From an uncultured Prevotellaceae bacterium (GTDB taxonomy: Bacteria; Bacteroidota; Bacteroidia; Bacteroidales; Bacteroidaceae): a DNA stretch of 32,494 nt. A program made the translations under genes and the position numbers. The notes below the pieces were generated by a model. The model made no database searches, was not told the DNA's origin, and saw only the letters and a list, made by a program, of their open reading frames with translations. Of the stretch, positions 24,559 through 31,793 are shown piece after piece (the first letter of the stretch is position 1; each line of letters starts with the position of its first letter). Location of the stretch: positions 1 through 32,494 of the forward strand of contig CACXQL010000017.1 of assembly GCA_902769805.1 (NCBI GenBank), given 5' to 3'.

Positions 24559-27500
24559 TTATTTCCTCTTGCCTAATGCAATGTCGATGATGCCCTGAAC
24601 GTCGTTGACGTCAATCACTCCATCACCATCCACATCAGCGGCTTCTTTGATGAAACTATTGGTTGGTTTGCTAAGAATATGATTGATAGTAGAAGTCACA
24701 TCATTCACATCGATAGCTCCATCACCATCGGCATCACCAGAATATATCTCACTAACTGTAAGTGTAAGTGTGAAATCTTTTAAGTTTAACTTCGTATTGT
24801 CTATTGTCGTTAATACTATATTTTTTAGCATGACAGCGATATCGCCTACTTCCATATCCTTTTCTATATTAAACTGTAGTCCTATGACATCACCGCTACC
24901 CCCAACAAAAGCCGACGATGTGGTGGAGAATGCCGTGATATGAACACCATCAACAATACTATTTGTAGAGATGTTATGATCGTCAGATTTACGGTTAGAC
25001 AAAACAGCATCTTTCAGTGTAATGCCATCGGGCATATACATATCGAATTGGATGGCGGTGACACTCTTGTCATTTATCAATCCGATGGGTACGTAGGAGG
25101 TTCCATTGCGACACACCATAGTAGAGGTGGCGTACAGATAGTTAGCGTCACCAAACACCACTTCCACAGAGACATCATCTTTGATATCGCTAATGGTATA
25201 TTGACCATCTGACACATTAGATGTCACATCAATATTATCCACTTTTACGCTGGCAATCCTATAGCCTTTTTCAGGAGTAAGTGTTATTGTTGCAGATTTG
25301 CCTTTAGCTGTTGTAAAACAATAATCAGAATTTTTAATAGCAATACCTTCGCACACCACTTCTCCATTACCTACAGATACCACTTGAAGATCAAATGATA
25401 CTGGGAATCCAACAATAGTTCCAAATTTATTCCATGTATTATTTTGTTGATAAGCACTGAGAGAACTTGAAGGAACGTGAAGAGTGGCATTTTTAATTTT
25501 TGTGTTATAGAATACGGAACTCTCTGTTTTAGGAACATCATCAGCATAGCAATAAACATCTTTCAGTCCCGTACAGTAAATGAAAGCATAACTACCAATG
25601 CTTGACACTCCGCTACCAAGGGTAATTTGTTCAAGACCCTCACAGCTCCCAAAACAATCTTGACCGAGCGTAGTCACACTGTTGGGAATGGTGATGGAGT
25701 TCAGACTCGTACAGCCATAGAACGCATTTTTACCTATAGTTGTAACTCTATTATGGATAGTAATAGCCTTTAAAGCTGAACACTCTTCAAATGTATTATT
25801 ACCAATACTTTTCACATTTTTACCCATAATGACGGAGGTTAGACTTGTACAACCATAGAACGCGTAATTACCAATGCTCGTTACATCATTTCCTATTATA
25901 TATTTTTTTACTTGTTTGCCAAAAATATTAGAGATATTGGATGTTGATTGATAGATTTTAGATGCAATGTCATTGTTGTTTAACGTTACTAATGTTAAAT
26001 TTTTACAGGAGAAAAATGCACCATATCCTACTTTCGTGCCACTTCCTATGTTTGCTGAAGATATATTACAACTATGGAATGCATAATCACCAATAGTTTT
26101 TACACCGTCTGGTATGTTTACAGAAATCAAATTTGTACAGTTTTCAAACGCACGATTACCAATATACGTTACACCATCTGGAATAATTACTGAAGTTAAG
26201 CTCGTGCAGCCCTGGAAAGCAGCACCTTCAATGCTTGTAACACCATCAGGTATGGTAGCAGAAGTCAAACTCTTGCAATCCTTGAATGTACTGCCTCCAA
26301 TGCTTGTAATACCATTAGGTATGGTCACAGATGTGAGACCAGTACAACCAGCGAAGACACCACCGCCCATACTCGTCACGCCATTAGGAAGAGTTACTGA
26401 AGTTAACTCTTTGCAACCCTGGAATACAAAGATACCTATTGTTGTTATGCTATTGGGAATAACTATGGAATTAAGACTAGTGCAGTCAGAGAATGTATAA
26501 TCGCCAATTGTCGTCACACCATCAGGTATGGTAAAAGAGGTTAAACCTGTACACCCCTCAAATGAATTTTTTCCAATAGAAGTCACACTATTGGGAATGG
26601 CGATGGAGGTTAAACTGGTGCAATAGGGGAATGTATAATCGCCGATTGTAGATACGTTTTGTGGTATAGTTATTGAAGAAAGGCTTGTACAGTTTGAGAA
26701 TGCATAATTACCAATGCTTGTTACACTGCTTGGAATGTCTATTGTGTTCAGATTACTGCATTCCATGAAGGTAGAATCTTTAATATTTTCCACACCATCT
26801 GGAATTGTCACGGTTGATAGACGTGAACATCTACGAAAGGCTCCAATACCTATGTCAGTTACGTTTGTGGGTATTGTAATCGATTTGAGTTTTTTGCACC
26901 CTTGGAAAGAATAATCTCCAAAGCTTGTCACATTATTATGAATCACAACAGGGTTCAAGGCCTCACAACCATTAAATACATTATTCCCTATACTCGTTAC
27001 ACCATCGGGTATGGTAAAAGAGGGTAAGCTGCTACAGTTCTCAAAGGCACTATCGCCTATACTCGTTATACCATCTGGAATGATTAATTCTGATAAGTAT
27101 TTACAGTCTTTAAATGCTTTATTGCCAATACTTGTCAAACTATTTCCAATGGTAACGGATGTCACCTCAGTACATCCCTCAAAAGCGCTATCACCTATGG
27201 TTGATACACTATTTCCAATGGTTATAGATATCACTTCAGTACAACCCTTAAAGGTGTTATCTTCTATAGCCGTCACACTATTTCCAATGGTGATGGAAGT
27301 TATCTTACTGCAACCTTCAAAGGCTCTTTCGCCTATGGTTGTCACACCGTCAGGGATTATGATTGAGGTTAATCTGGAGCAATGATAGAAAGCTTGAATA
27401 CCAATACTTGTAACATTATCTGGTATTGTTATGCTAGTAAGGGCTTTACCATTGAAAGCATAATCACCAATACTCGTTACGCTTTGAGGAATAAAAGATT

Positions 27501-28005
27501 TACTACACCCAGCAATCAATTTATTGGATGCTGTTTCAATAATCGCATTACAGTCATCGCGGCTATCGTAAATTTGATTATTGCTGTCTACAATTATTGA
27601 GGTCAAAGCAGAACATCCAGCAATTATATTTTCCCCAATACTGGTCACATTGCTTGGTATGGTAATAGAAGTAAGATTCTCACAACCAGAGAACGCCAAT
27701 TCTCCAATGGTCGTCACAGTGTTGGGAATAGTTAAAGATCTTATAAAGCCATAAGCAGAGAATGCGTGTTTACCTATGGTCGTCACTTTGTAACTACCTT
27801 TCCAACCCTCATAAGGACAATACACAGACGCAGGTATATTCCCAGATGTACTTGAACATCTCCAATCCGTTAATTCTGCAGTCTTTGATTCGTATGATAA
27901 TTTGTAGGTATTATTGTTTTTGTCCGTATAAGAGCAATAAGATTCTCCTTTTGCTAGAATCGGTACTAATATAAGTACCAATAATAATAATTTTCTATTT
28001 ATCAT
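24559..28005 (-). CDS. BspA-like leucine-rich-repeat surface protein with cohesin-like and dockerin-like modules
   Basis: An 1148-residue exported protein. Signal MINRKLLLLVLILVPILAKG. Residues about 70-865 are tandem BspA/Treponema-type leucine-rich repeats of 23 residues (F.GCTSLTSITIPDGVTSIG), with one divergent patch near NISNIFGKQVKKYIIGN. Residues about 870-953 resemble an InlB/Big-type beta repeat (TLTPEKGYRIASVKVDN). Residues about 954-1085 look like a cohesin-like beta sandwich (SYVPIGLINDKSVTAIQFDMYM, DVIGLQFNIEKDM). Residues 1090-1148 are a dockerin-like calcium pair, DADGDGAIDVND and DVDGDGVIDVND. BspA proteins commonly bind host or bacterial surfaces. The codons are more AT-rich than those of the housekeeping genes. 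The cohesin-like call is from pattern only. Confidence 0.85.
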   Translation of the reverse strand: MINRKLLLLVLILVPILAKGESYCSYTDKNNNTYKLSYESKTAELTDWRCSSTSGNIPASVYCPYEGWKGSYKVTTIGKHAFSAYGFIRSLTIPNTVTTIGELAFSGCENLTSITIPSNVTSIGENIIAGCSALTSIIVDSNNQIYDSRDDCNAIIETASNKLIAGCSKSFIPQSVTSIGDYAFNGKALTSITIPDNVTSIGIQAFYHCSRLTSIIIPDGVTTIGERAFEGCSKITSITIGNSVTAIEDNTFKGCTEVISITIGNSVSTIGDSAFEGCTEVTSVTIGNSLTSIGNKAFKDCKYLSELIIPDGITSIGDSAFENCSSLPSFTIPDGVTSIGNNVFNGCEALNPVVIHNNVTSFGDYSFQGCKKLKSITIPTNVTDIGIGAFRRCSRLSTVTIPDGVENIKDSTFMECSNLNTIDIPSSVTSIGNYAFSNCTSLSSITIPQNVSTIGDYTFPYCTSLTSIAIPNSVTSIGKNSFEGCTGLTSFTIPDGVTTIGDYTFSDCTSLNSIVIPNSITTIGIFVFQGCKELTSVTLPNGVTSMGGGVFAGCTGLTSVTIPNGITSIGGSTFKDCKSLTSATIPDGVTSIEGAAFQGCTSLTSVIIPDGVTYIGNRAFENCTNLISVNIPDGVKTIGDYAFHSCNISSANIGSGTKVGYGAFFSCKNLTLVTLNNNDIASKIYQSTSNISNIFGKQVKKYIIGNDVTSIGNYAFYGCTSLTSVIMGKNVKSIGNNTFEECSALKAITIHNRVTTIGKNAFYGCTSLNSITIPNSVTTLGQDCFGSCEGLEQITLGSGVSSIGSYAFIYCTGLKDVYCYADDVPKTESSVFYNTKIKNATLHVPSSSLSAYQQNNTWNKFGTIVGFPVSFDLQVVSVGNGEVVCEGIAIKNSDYCFTTAKGKSATITLTPEKGYRIASVKVDNIDVTSNVSDGQYTISDIKDDVSVEVVFGDANYLYATSTMVCRNGTSYVPIGLINDKSVTAIQFDMYMPDGITLKDAVLSNRKSDDHNISTNSIVDGVHITAFSTTSSAFVGGSGDVIGLQFNIEKDMEVGDIAVMLKNIVLTTIDNTKLNLKDFTLTLTVSEIYSGDADGDGAIDVNDVTSTINHILSKPTNSFIKEAADVDGDGVIDVNDVQGIIDIALGKRK

Positions 28006-28029
28006 AGTTTTCAGTTTTTATATTGTTTG

Positions 28030-28060
28030 CAAATATAGAGAATAATTATGAAAACTACAA
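28030..28060 (-). promoter_or_regulatory. Promoter of the BspA-like gene
   Basis: On the minus strand TTG (28058-28060), a 20-base spacer and TATATTTG (28030-28037), 24 bases before the start codon. Confidence 0.75.
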
Positions 28061-28170
28061 GTTTTTCTAAAGAAAAATGAAGGGAGCCCCAACCTTCAAA
28101 CCCAGCAAAGCATAAAAGACCATAAACTAAGGAAAAAAGATGTAATGGATGTTGCAAATACACCTAATCC

Positions 28171-28183
28171 ACAGGTAACCTGT
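28171..28183. promoter_or_regulatory. Perfect dyad ACAGGT-A-ACCTGT upstream of the twin-hairpin RNA promoter
   Basis: Six-base arms around a single A, 22 bases before the -33 element at 28206. Its place suggests an operator, but no regulator can be named. Confidence 0.4.
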
Positions 28184-28205
28184 TTGGAAAATAAATGTTG
28201 AAAAC

Positions 28206-28236
28206 CTTGGTAAATTCAAATATAGTTCGTAACTTT
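28206..28236 (+). promoter_or_regulatory. Promoter of the twin-hairpin RNA
   Basis: TTGG (28206-28209), a 19-base spacer and TAACTTTG (28229-28236); transcription should start near 28243. No protein-coding frame follows on this strand. Confidence 0.75.
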
Positions 28237-28242
28237 GCAAAC

Positions 28243-28380
28243 GAAAGGAACCTATTTAGAATAAAAGCCCCGTTTGGATCGGCAAGCAATTATTTAAATA
28301 GAAGCACTTTTACACTCCGCTTCAGATGGATAGCCCCGTTTGGTACGGCAAGCAAGGCCATTAAAGCGGAGTTCCTTTTT
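28243..28380 (+). ncRNA. Candidate structured small RNA with two hairpins sharing a 24-nt apical motif
   Basis: About 138 nt between a good promoter and a T-run, with no plausible frame. Hairpin 1: CTATTTA (28251-28257) pairs with TAAATAG (28295-28301), and AATAA (28260-28264) with TTATT (28290-28294). Hairpin 2: ACTCCGCTT (28314-28322) pairs with AAGCGGAGT (28364-28372), and ATGG (28326-28329) with CCAT (28358-28361); it is followed by TTTTT and so doubles as the terminator. The stems differ completely, but both enclose the same 24-nt motif AGCCCCGTTTGG..CGGCAAGCAA (28266-28289 and 28332-28355), which differs only by AT versus TA at the dotted place. The 3' end overlaps, antisense, the last 20 bases of the gene at 28361-28810. 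I do not recognise the family. Confidence 0.65.
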
Positions 28381-28810
28381 GTAATTCGCCAATGTTATTA
28401 TCAAAAGTATATTGGTCTATGATAGCATATGGTTTATATGGTCCTCCATTTTTCATTTTACGCATAGCCAATATGGTTCTGACACCAATCTCTCTATCAA
28501 AATAGGCAAAGAAGGCGCTTTCCTCATGCTTACCCTCTTGCACCTTACGCCAACCAAGATATTCTCCCTTTTGTAAAAATGAAGGAATGTCTTTGGCTAA
28601 TGCGTTCTTTATAGCATTGAATTTATTGTCGTGCGAAGCCTTACTCACAATTGTCTTTATGTCAGATTTTGTAATCTCTACTTCCATTGTAATGACATTG
28701 GTAATAACAAAACGCATGGGATTGTCTTTCAAAGCATCTGCCATACGTAATGTTTCTGCTCTGAGCCGTTTACTCTCAATATAAAACTCTTCGTCAGTTC
28801 TTTTATTCAT
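28361..28810 (-). CDS. Hypothetical protein, 149 residues
   Basis: The start at 28810 (MNKRTDEEFYIESKRL) is chosen because the frame upstream of it, to a TTG, lies in the leader and -7 element. It is a soluble, charged protein with a helical N-terminal half and a C-terminal half that looks like a small alpha/beta domain (GKHEESAFFAYFDREIGVRTILAMRKM, then YKPYAIIDQYTFDNN). The DREIGVRTI region brings to mind small polyvalent or nuclease-like accessory domains of mobile elements, but I cannot place it. It has a doubled promoter region upstream and ends inside the twin-hairpin RNA terminator. AT-rich composition and isolation suggest transfer. Confidence 0.65.
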   Translation of the reverse strand: MNKRTDEEFYIESKRLRAETLRMADALKDNPMRFVITNVITMEVEITKSDIKTIVSKASHDNKFNAIKNALAKDIPSFLQKGEYLGWRKVQEGKHEESAFFAYFDREIGVRTILAMRKMKNGGPYKPYAIIDQYTFDNNIGELQKGTPL

Positions 28811-28840
28811 GATTTGAATAGTTGAAACTATTTCTGTATG

Positions 28841-28872
28841 CAAAGGTACGATTAAGTGAGCAAAATGCCAAA
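28841..28872 (-). promoter_or_regulatory. Promoter of the 149-residue hypothetical gene
   Basis: On the minus strand TTTGG (28868-28872), a 19-base spacer and TACCTTTG (28841-28848), 31 bases before the start codon. Confidence 0.8.
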
Positions 28873-29024
28873 TTTATTTGAGCATTTTTCGAAAGGCAAC
28901 GGGTAGGCGAACGTAGTTCGGGAATGCGTGAGTATCTTCAACTAAGGTTAAAGGTACGATTAAGTGAGCAAAATGCCAAATTTATTTGAGCATTTTCGAA
29001 CGTGAGTATCTTCAACTAAGGTTA
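28842..29024. repeat. Direct duplication of a promoter-containing segment
   Basis: Copy 1 (28842-28950) and copy 2 (28950-29024) share aaggtacgattaagtgag and the bases through TTTGAGCATTTT, and the end CGTGAGTATCTTCAACTAAG. Copy 1 has about 33 more bases in the middle, including the dyad CGAAC-gta-GTTCG (28908-28920). In copy 2 the -7 element reads TACCTTTA instead of TACCTTTG. Confidence 0.9.
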
Positions 29025-29150
29025 TTCAACATCTGGTACAAGTTCAACGAAGAAGATTTAAAAAACATAAAACTCCTAGAAACGTCGATGTTTCAAGGAC
29101 TTTCTTCTAATTTAGAGTCAGTGGGATGATACTGTCTCGTGTTTTTCAAC

Positions 29151-29158
29151 TACCTTTG
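29151..29158 (+). promoter_or_regulatory. -7-like element (TACCTTTG) four bases before the HhH protein ATG
   Basis: TACCTTTGCATT then ATG at 29163. If used, transcription would begin at or next to the start codon. No good -33 element was found. Confidence 0.45.
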
Positions 29159-29162
29159 CATT

Positions 29163-31163
29163 ATGTTTTTGAAACGATTAGGTTTTATCTTATCATTGTT
29201 CTCCCTTAACTGTCAAGCACAAGATGCGAACGACTGGCAAGAGGTTTTCCGTCAATGGTTAGAAACAGAAAACGTGGAAACCTCTGCCACAGGGATACTT
29301 TTCGACAACTTGTCGGAAAAAGCGGAACACCCGATTAATCTGAATCAGGCTACTCGTGAGGATTTGGAACAATTGTCTATCCTTACGGCGCAGCAAGTAG
29401 AGCAACTGCTGGAGTATCTCAACCGCTATGGTCCCATACGTTCTCTCGGAGAGTTACAGATGCTCACAAGTCTTGACCCTGAGCGGCTCCGACTGCTCAA
29501 ATACTTTGTGTATGCGGGAGACCCTCCCCCCCAAGACAATAAACTCCGGCTCGATTCTGTCTTCCGGCATGGAAAACAACAACTGATGCTTACAGGCAAG
29601 ATTCCCTTTTATGAACGGAAAGGAGACAAGAACGCTTATTTAGGTTATAAATACAGACATTCCTTCCGCTATCAGTTCAACTATTATAATCGTCTGACAT
29701 TCGGACTGACAGGAGCACAGGATGCTGGTGAGCCTTTCTTCTCCAACAGAAACAGATGGGGATATGACTATTATTCCTATTATCTGCAGGTAAAAGATAT
29801 CCGACGGATAGAGAACCTCTGTTTAGGAATGTATCGGGTGCAACTCGGTATGGGACTGATCATGAACGGGGGATTCTACCTTGGCAAACTGATGACACTT
29901 CAGTCCATGGGGCGCTCAGCATCTGTTCTGCGTCCCCATTCCTCCCGCTCTACAGAAAACTACCTGCAGGGAGCTGCCGCCACCATCCGCCTGCACAGGA
30001 ACTGGCATCTCACAGCTTTCGCCTCCTACCGACCTTTGGATGCGACACTCAATAAAGACAGTACGGCACGGACACTCTATTACAGCAACTATCATCGTAC
30101 CACCACGGAGATGGCAAAGAAGAACAATACGCATGAACTGAACCTTGGAGGCTGTGTCGGTTGGCGCAAAGGAGCACTTTATGTTAGGGGGAATTTCCTC
30201 TATACTCACTATGACAGACTACTGGTACCCCAGAAAGAGAATACCCCCTATCGACGCTATGCAGCGGAAGGAGACCGCTTTGTCAACATGAGTGTCGATT
30301 ATGGATATACCAATACCAGGCTGTCTTTCTCCGGAGAAACGGCAGTCAATAACGACGGGGCTCTTGCCACTATCCATCAATTCAGTTATCGGATGAGCCA
30401 TGAACTGACGCTGACAGCTCTTCACCGTTATTATGACAAGAGATACACGGCACTCCATGCTCAGTGTTTCTCTGAGGGCTCTAATATCCAGAATGAACAC
30501 GGCATCTATGGCGGACTCGTCTGGCAGCCTACGTATAAGTGGATGATCAACTGGTATGCTGACTATGCCCACTTCGCATGGCAACGCTATCAGGTGAGTA
30601 TGCCCAGTGATGCTTTCGATACGATGGTATCCACGCGTACATTATTAAATAGTAGATGGAAGCTGGAAGGTCGCTATCGTTTACATATCCGCCAGAAAGA
30701 TAATCCCGAGGAGACGCTCCTCGTCAACCGCATAGAACATAGGGGATGGCTGCGTCTCACCTATGACATACCTGTCGGACTCTCCCTACAGACTCAGATG
30801 GATGGCATCTCAGTTTCTTATAGACAATGCGACAGGGGATGGATGTTGTCAGAACAAGTAGTATATGCCTGGCGATGGCTTCAGATGACAGCCAGTGCCT
30901 CCTATTTCCAAACAGACAGTTACGAGAGCCGCCTTTACAGGTACGAGCGTTCCTTACTTTATAACTTCTCGTCTTTAATGCTTTATGGGAAAGGCATCAG
31001 ATATGCTTTTATGACACGCGCCGATATAGGAAAGCACTGGATGATGACGGCAAAAGTAGGGGTCACCAACTACTTTGACCGTTCCAAGATATCCAGTGGG
31101 CAACAGGAGATCGACGGCTCGTCGATGGCAGACATCGACGTGCAGATCCGTTACAAATACTGA
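29163..31163 (+). CDS. Helix-hairpin-helix protein with outer-membrane barrel-like C-terminal domain
   Basis: A 666-residue exported protein. The start at 29163 gives the signal MFLKRLGFILSLFSLNCQAQ. Residues about 55-110 contain a ComEA-like helix-hairpin-helix pair (NLNQATREDLEQLSI, then LLEYLNRYGPIRSLGELQML). Residues about 130-666 are rich in aromatic alternating strands (YKYRHSFRYQFNYYNRLTFGLTG, LNLGGCVGWRKGALYVRGNFLY) and end IDVQIRYKY, as outer-membrane barrels do. The same architecture recurs in Bacteroidetes without a settled function; DNA binding or uptake is possible but not shown. An isolated gene with an unusually close promoter element. Confidence 0.82.
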   Translation: MFLKRLGFILSLFSLNCQAQDANDWQEVFRQWLETENVETSATGILFDNLSEKAEHPINLNQATREDLEQLSILTAQQVEQLLEYLNRYGPIRSLGELQMLTSLDPERLRLLKYFVYAGDPPPQDNKLRLDSVFRHGKQQLMLTGKIPFYERKGDKNAYLGYKYRHSFRYQFNYYNRLTFGLTGAQDAGEPFFSNRNRWGYDYYSYYLQVKDIRRIENLCLGMYRVQLGMGLIMNGGFYLGKLMTLQSMGRSASVLRPHSSRSTENYLQGAAATIRLHRNWHLTAFASYRPLDATLNKDSTARTLYYSNYHRTTTEMAKKNNTHELNLGGCVGWRKGALYVRGNFLYTHYDRLLVPQKENTPYRRYAAEGDRFVNMSVDYGYTNTRLSFSGETAVNNDGALATIHQFSYRMSHELTLTALHRYYDKRYTALHAQCFSEGSNIQNEHGIYGGLVWQPTYKWMINWYADYAHFAWQRYQVSMPSDAFDTMVSTRTLLNSRWKLEGRYRLHIRQKDNPEETLLVNRIEHRGWLRLTYDIPVGLSLQTQMDGISVSYRQCDRGWMLSEQVVYAWRWLQMTASASYFQTDSYESRLYRYERSLLYNFSSLMLYGKGIRYAFMTRADIGKHWMMTAKVGVTNYFDRSKISSGQQEIDGSSMADIDVQIRYKY

Positions 31164-31172
31164 TATCAGGAA

Positions 31173-31260
31173 GAAATGTGCCTCCTTTTGTGTCGTTTGC
31201 TTGGGGTTATCGGGGAGAAAGGTGCCTCCTTTCGGGGCGTTAGAACGGCACTTTCGCGGA
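31173..31260. repeat. Two 44-bp units around GTGCCTCCTTT
   Basis: 31173-31216 and 31217-31260 both begin GAAA(T/G)GTGCCTCCTTT; 21 of the first 25 bases match and the remainder is diverged. They lie directly after the HhH gene and just before array B. Confidence 0.65.
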
Positions 31261-31281
31261 GTAAGTGACGTTCTTTCTGTC

Positions 31282-31369
31282 TTTCAGCTATAGGTGCAAG
31301 ACCTTTCACCTGCAGCTGCAAGATCTTTCACCTATAGGTGCACGATCTTTCAGCTGTAGCTGAAAACTC
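31282..31369. repeat. Array B: four 22-bp units with CA(G/C)CT...AG(G/C)TG dyad cores
   Basis: Units at 31282-31303, 31304-31325, 31326-31347 and 31348-31369. Each begins TTTCA and carries a 12-bp inverted repeat: CAGCT-AT-AGGTG, CACCT-GC-AGCTG, CACCT-AT-AGGTG and CAGCT-GT-AGCTG. Unit length, unit number, the TTT start and core position match array A at 3354-3441, but the core sequence is different. Confidence 0.88.
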
Positions 31370-31460
31370 ATTACTCCCATTTCTATTCCGTGTTTTAAAG
31401 TTTAACATACCTCGTATGGAGCCTTTATCATCCCCCAAAGAAGCATTTTAACTCCAATTA

Positions 31461-31492
31461 TTTGTTTCTTTCAATAGAAATGCCTATCTTTG
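31461..31492 (+). promoter_or_regulatory. Promoter of the structured leader and restriction/methylase gene
   Basis: TTTG (31461-31464), a 20-base spacer and TATCTTTG (31485-31492), one of the best consensus matches in the window; start of transcription near 31499. Confidence 0.85.
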
Positions 31493-31498
31493 CCCTTG

Positions 31499-31793
31499 CA
31501 TTGCCATAATGCTTTAGCGAAAGCGGTGGTGCAGATTTTTGTGGGTTGAACAATAACGACAATAGCAGTTATTAGGAAGATATAGAAATCTCGCAAGTTT
31601 CATTATCAAACCAAGATGCTGATAATTGTGATTGTTCGCGCTTATGGCGTGGACGTCACTTATCACTTGGTTGGGCATGCGAGAGCCTCTATATCTGGTA
31701 AGAACGGACACGCTTTTATCATGTGTAGAGGCTTTAAAGTATAAGCCCAATAAGTTCCGATAAGTGCTTTTGCCATTGCTATAAGCGCAAAGA
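31499..31793 (+). ncRNA. Large structured RNA leader upstream of the restriction/methylase gene
   Basis: About 295 nt between a strong promoter and the ATG at 31794. Simple hairpins: GCTTT/AAAGC (31511-31524), AATAAC/GTTATT (31552-31573), ATTATC/GATAAT (31602-31626). Then one nested domain: GCGCTTAT (31638-31645) with ATAAGCGC (31781-31788); CACTTATC (31657-31664) with GATAAGTG (31759-31766); ACTT with AAGT (31752-31755); TTGGG (31671-31675) with CCCAA (31746-31750); AGCCTCTA (31684-31691) with TAGAGGCT (31726-31733); and TGGTAA (31696-31701) with TTATCA (31716-31721), using one G-U pair. The outer helix ends five bases before the start codon. It could be a cis-acting leader or a separate functional RNA. 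A 42-codon frame (31616-31744) lies inside but is probably incidental. Confidence 0.7.

Noticed and set aside
28266-28355. Two 24-bp near-identical repeats spaced by 42 bases, as in a minimal CRISPR
   Set aside because: Only two copies, no leader or cas genes, and the space between is made of inverted repeats that pair with flanking bases; a hairpin RNA explains it better.
28243-28380. CsrA-sponge type RNA (GGA in the loop of hairpin 1)
   Set aside because: Hairpin 2 has GGT instead of GGA, and a CsrA system is not expected in Bacteroidetes.
31616-31744. 42-codon frame starting MLIIVIVRAYG
   Set aside because: It lies across the helices of the structured leader; the RNA pairing accounts for the sequence better. 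Kept only as an alternative.
31638-31788. Integron attC-like site (GTTGGGC matches GTTRRRY)
   Set aside because: The core-like sites are in the wrong order and inside the structure, the opposite arm reads GCCCAAT rather than GCCCAAC, and there is no integrase or cassette array.
31499-31793. Retron msr-msd, tmRNA or RNase P RNA
   Set aside because: No reverse transcriptase is seen next to it and none of the conserved tmRNA or RNase P core sequences is present.
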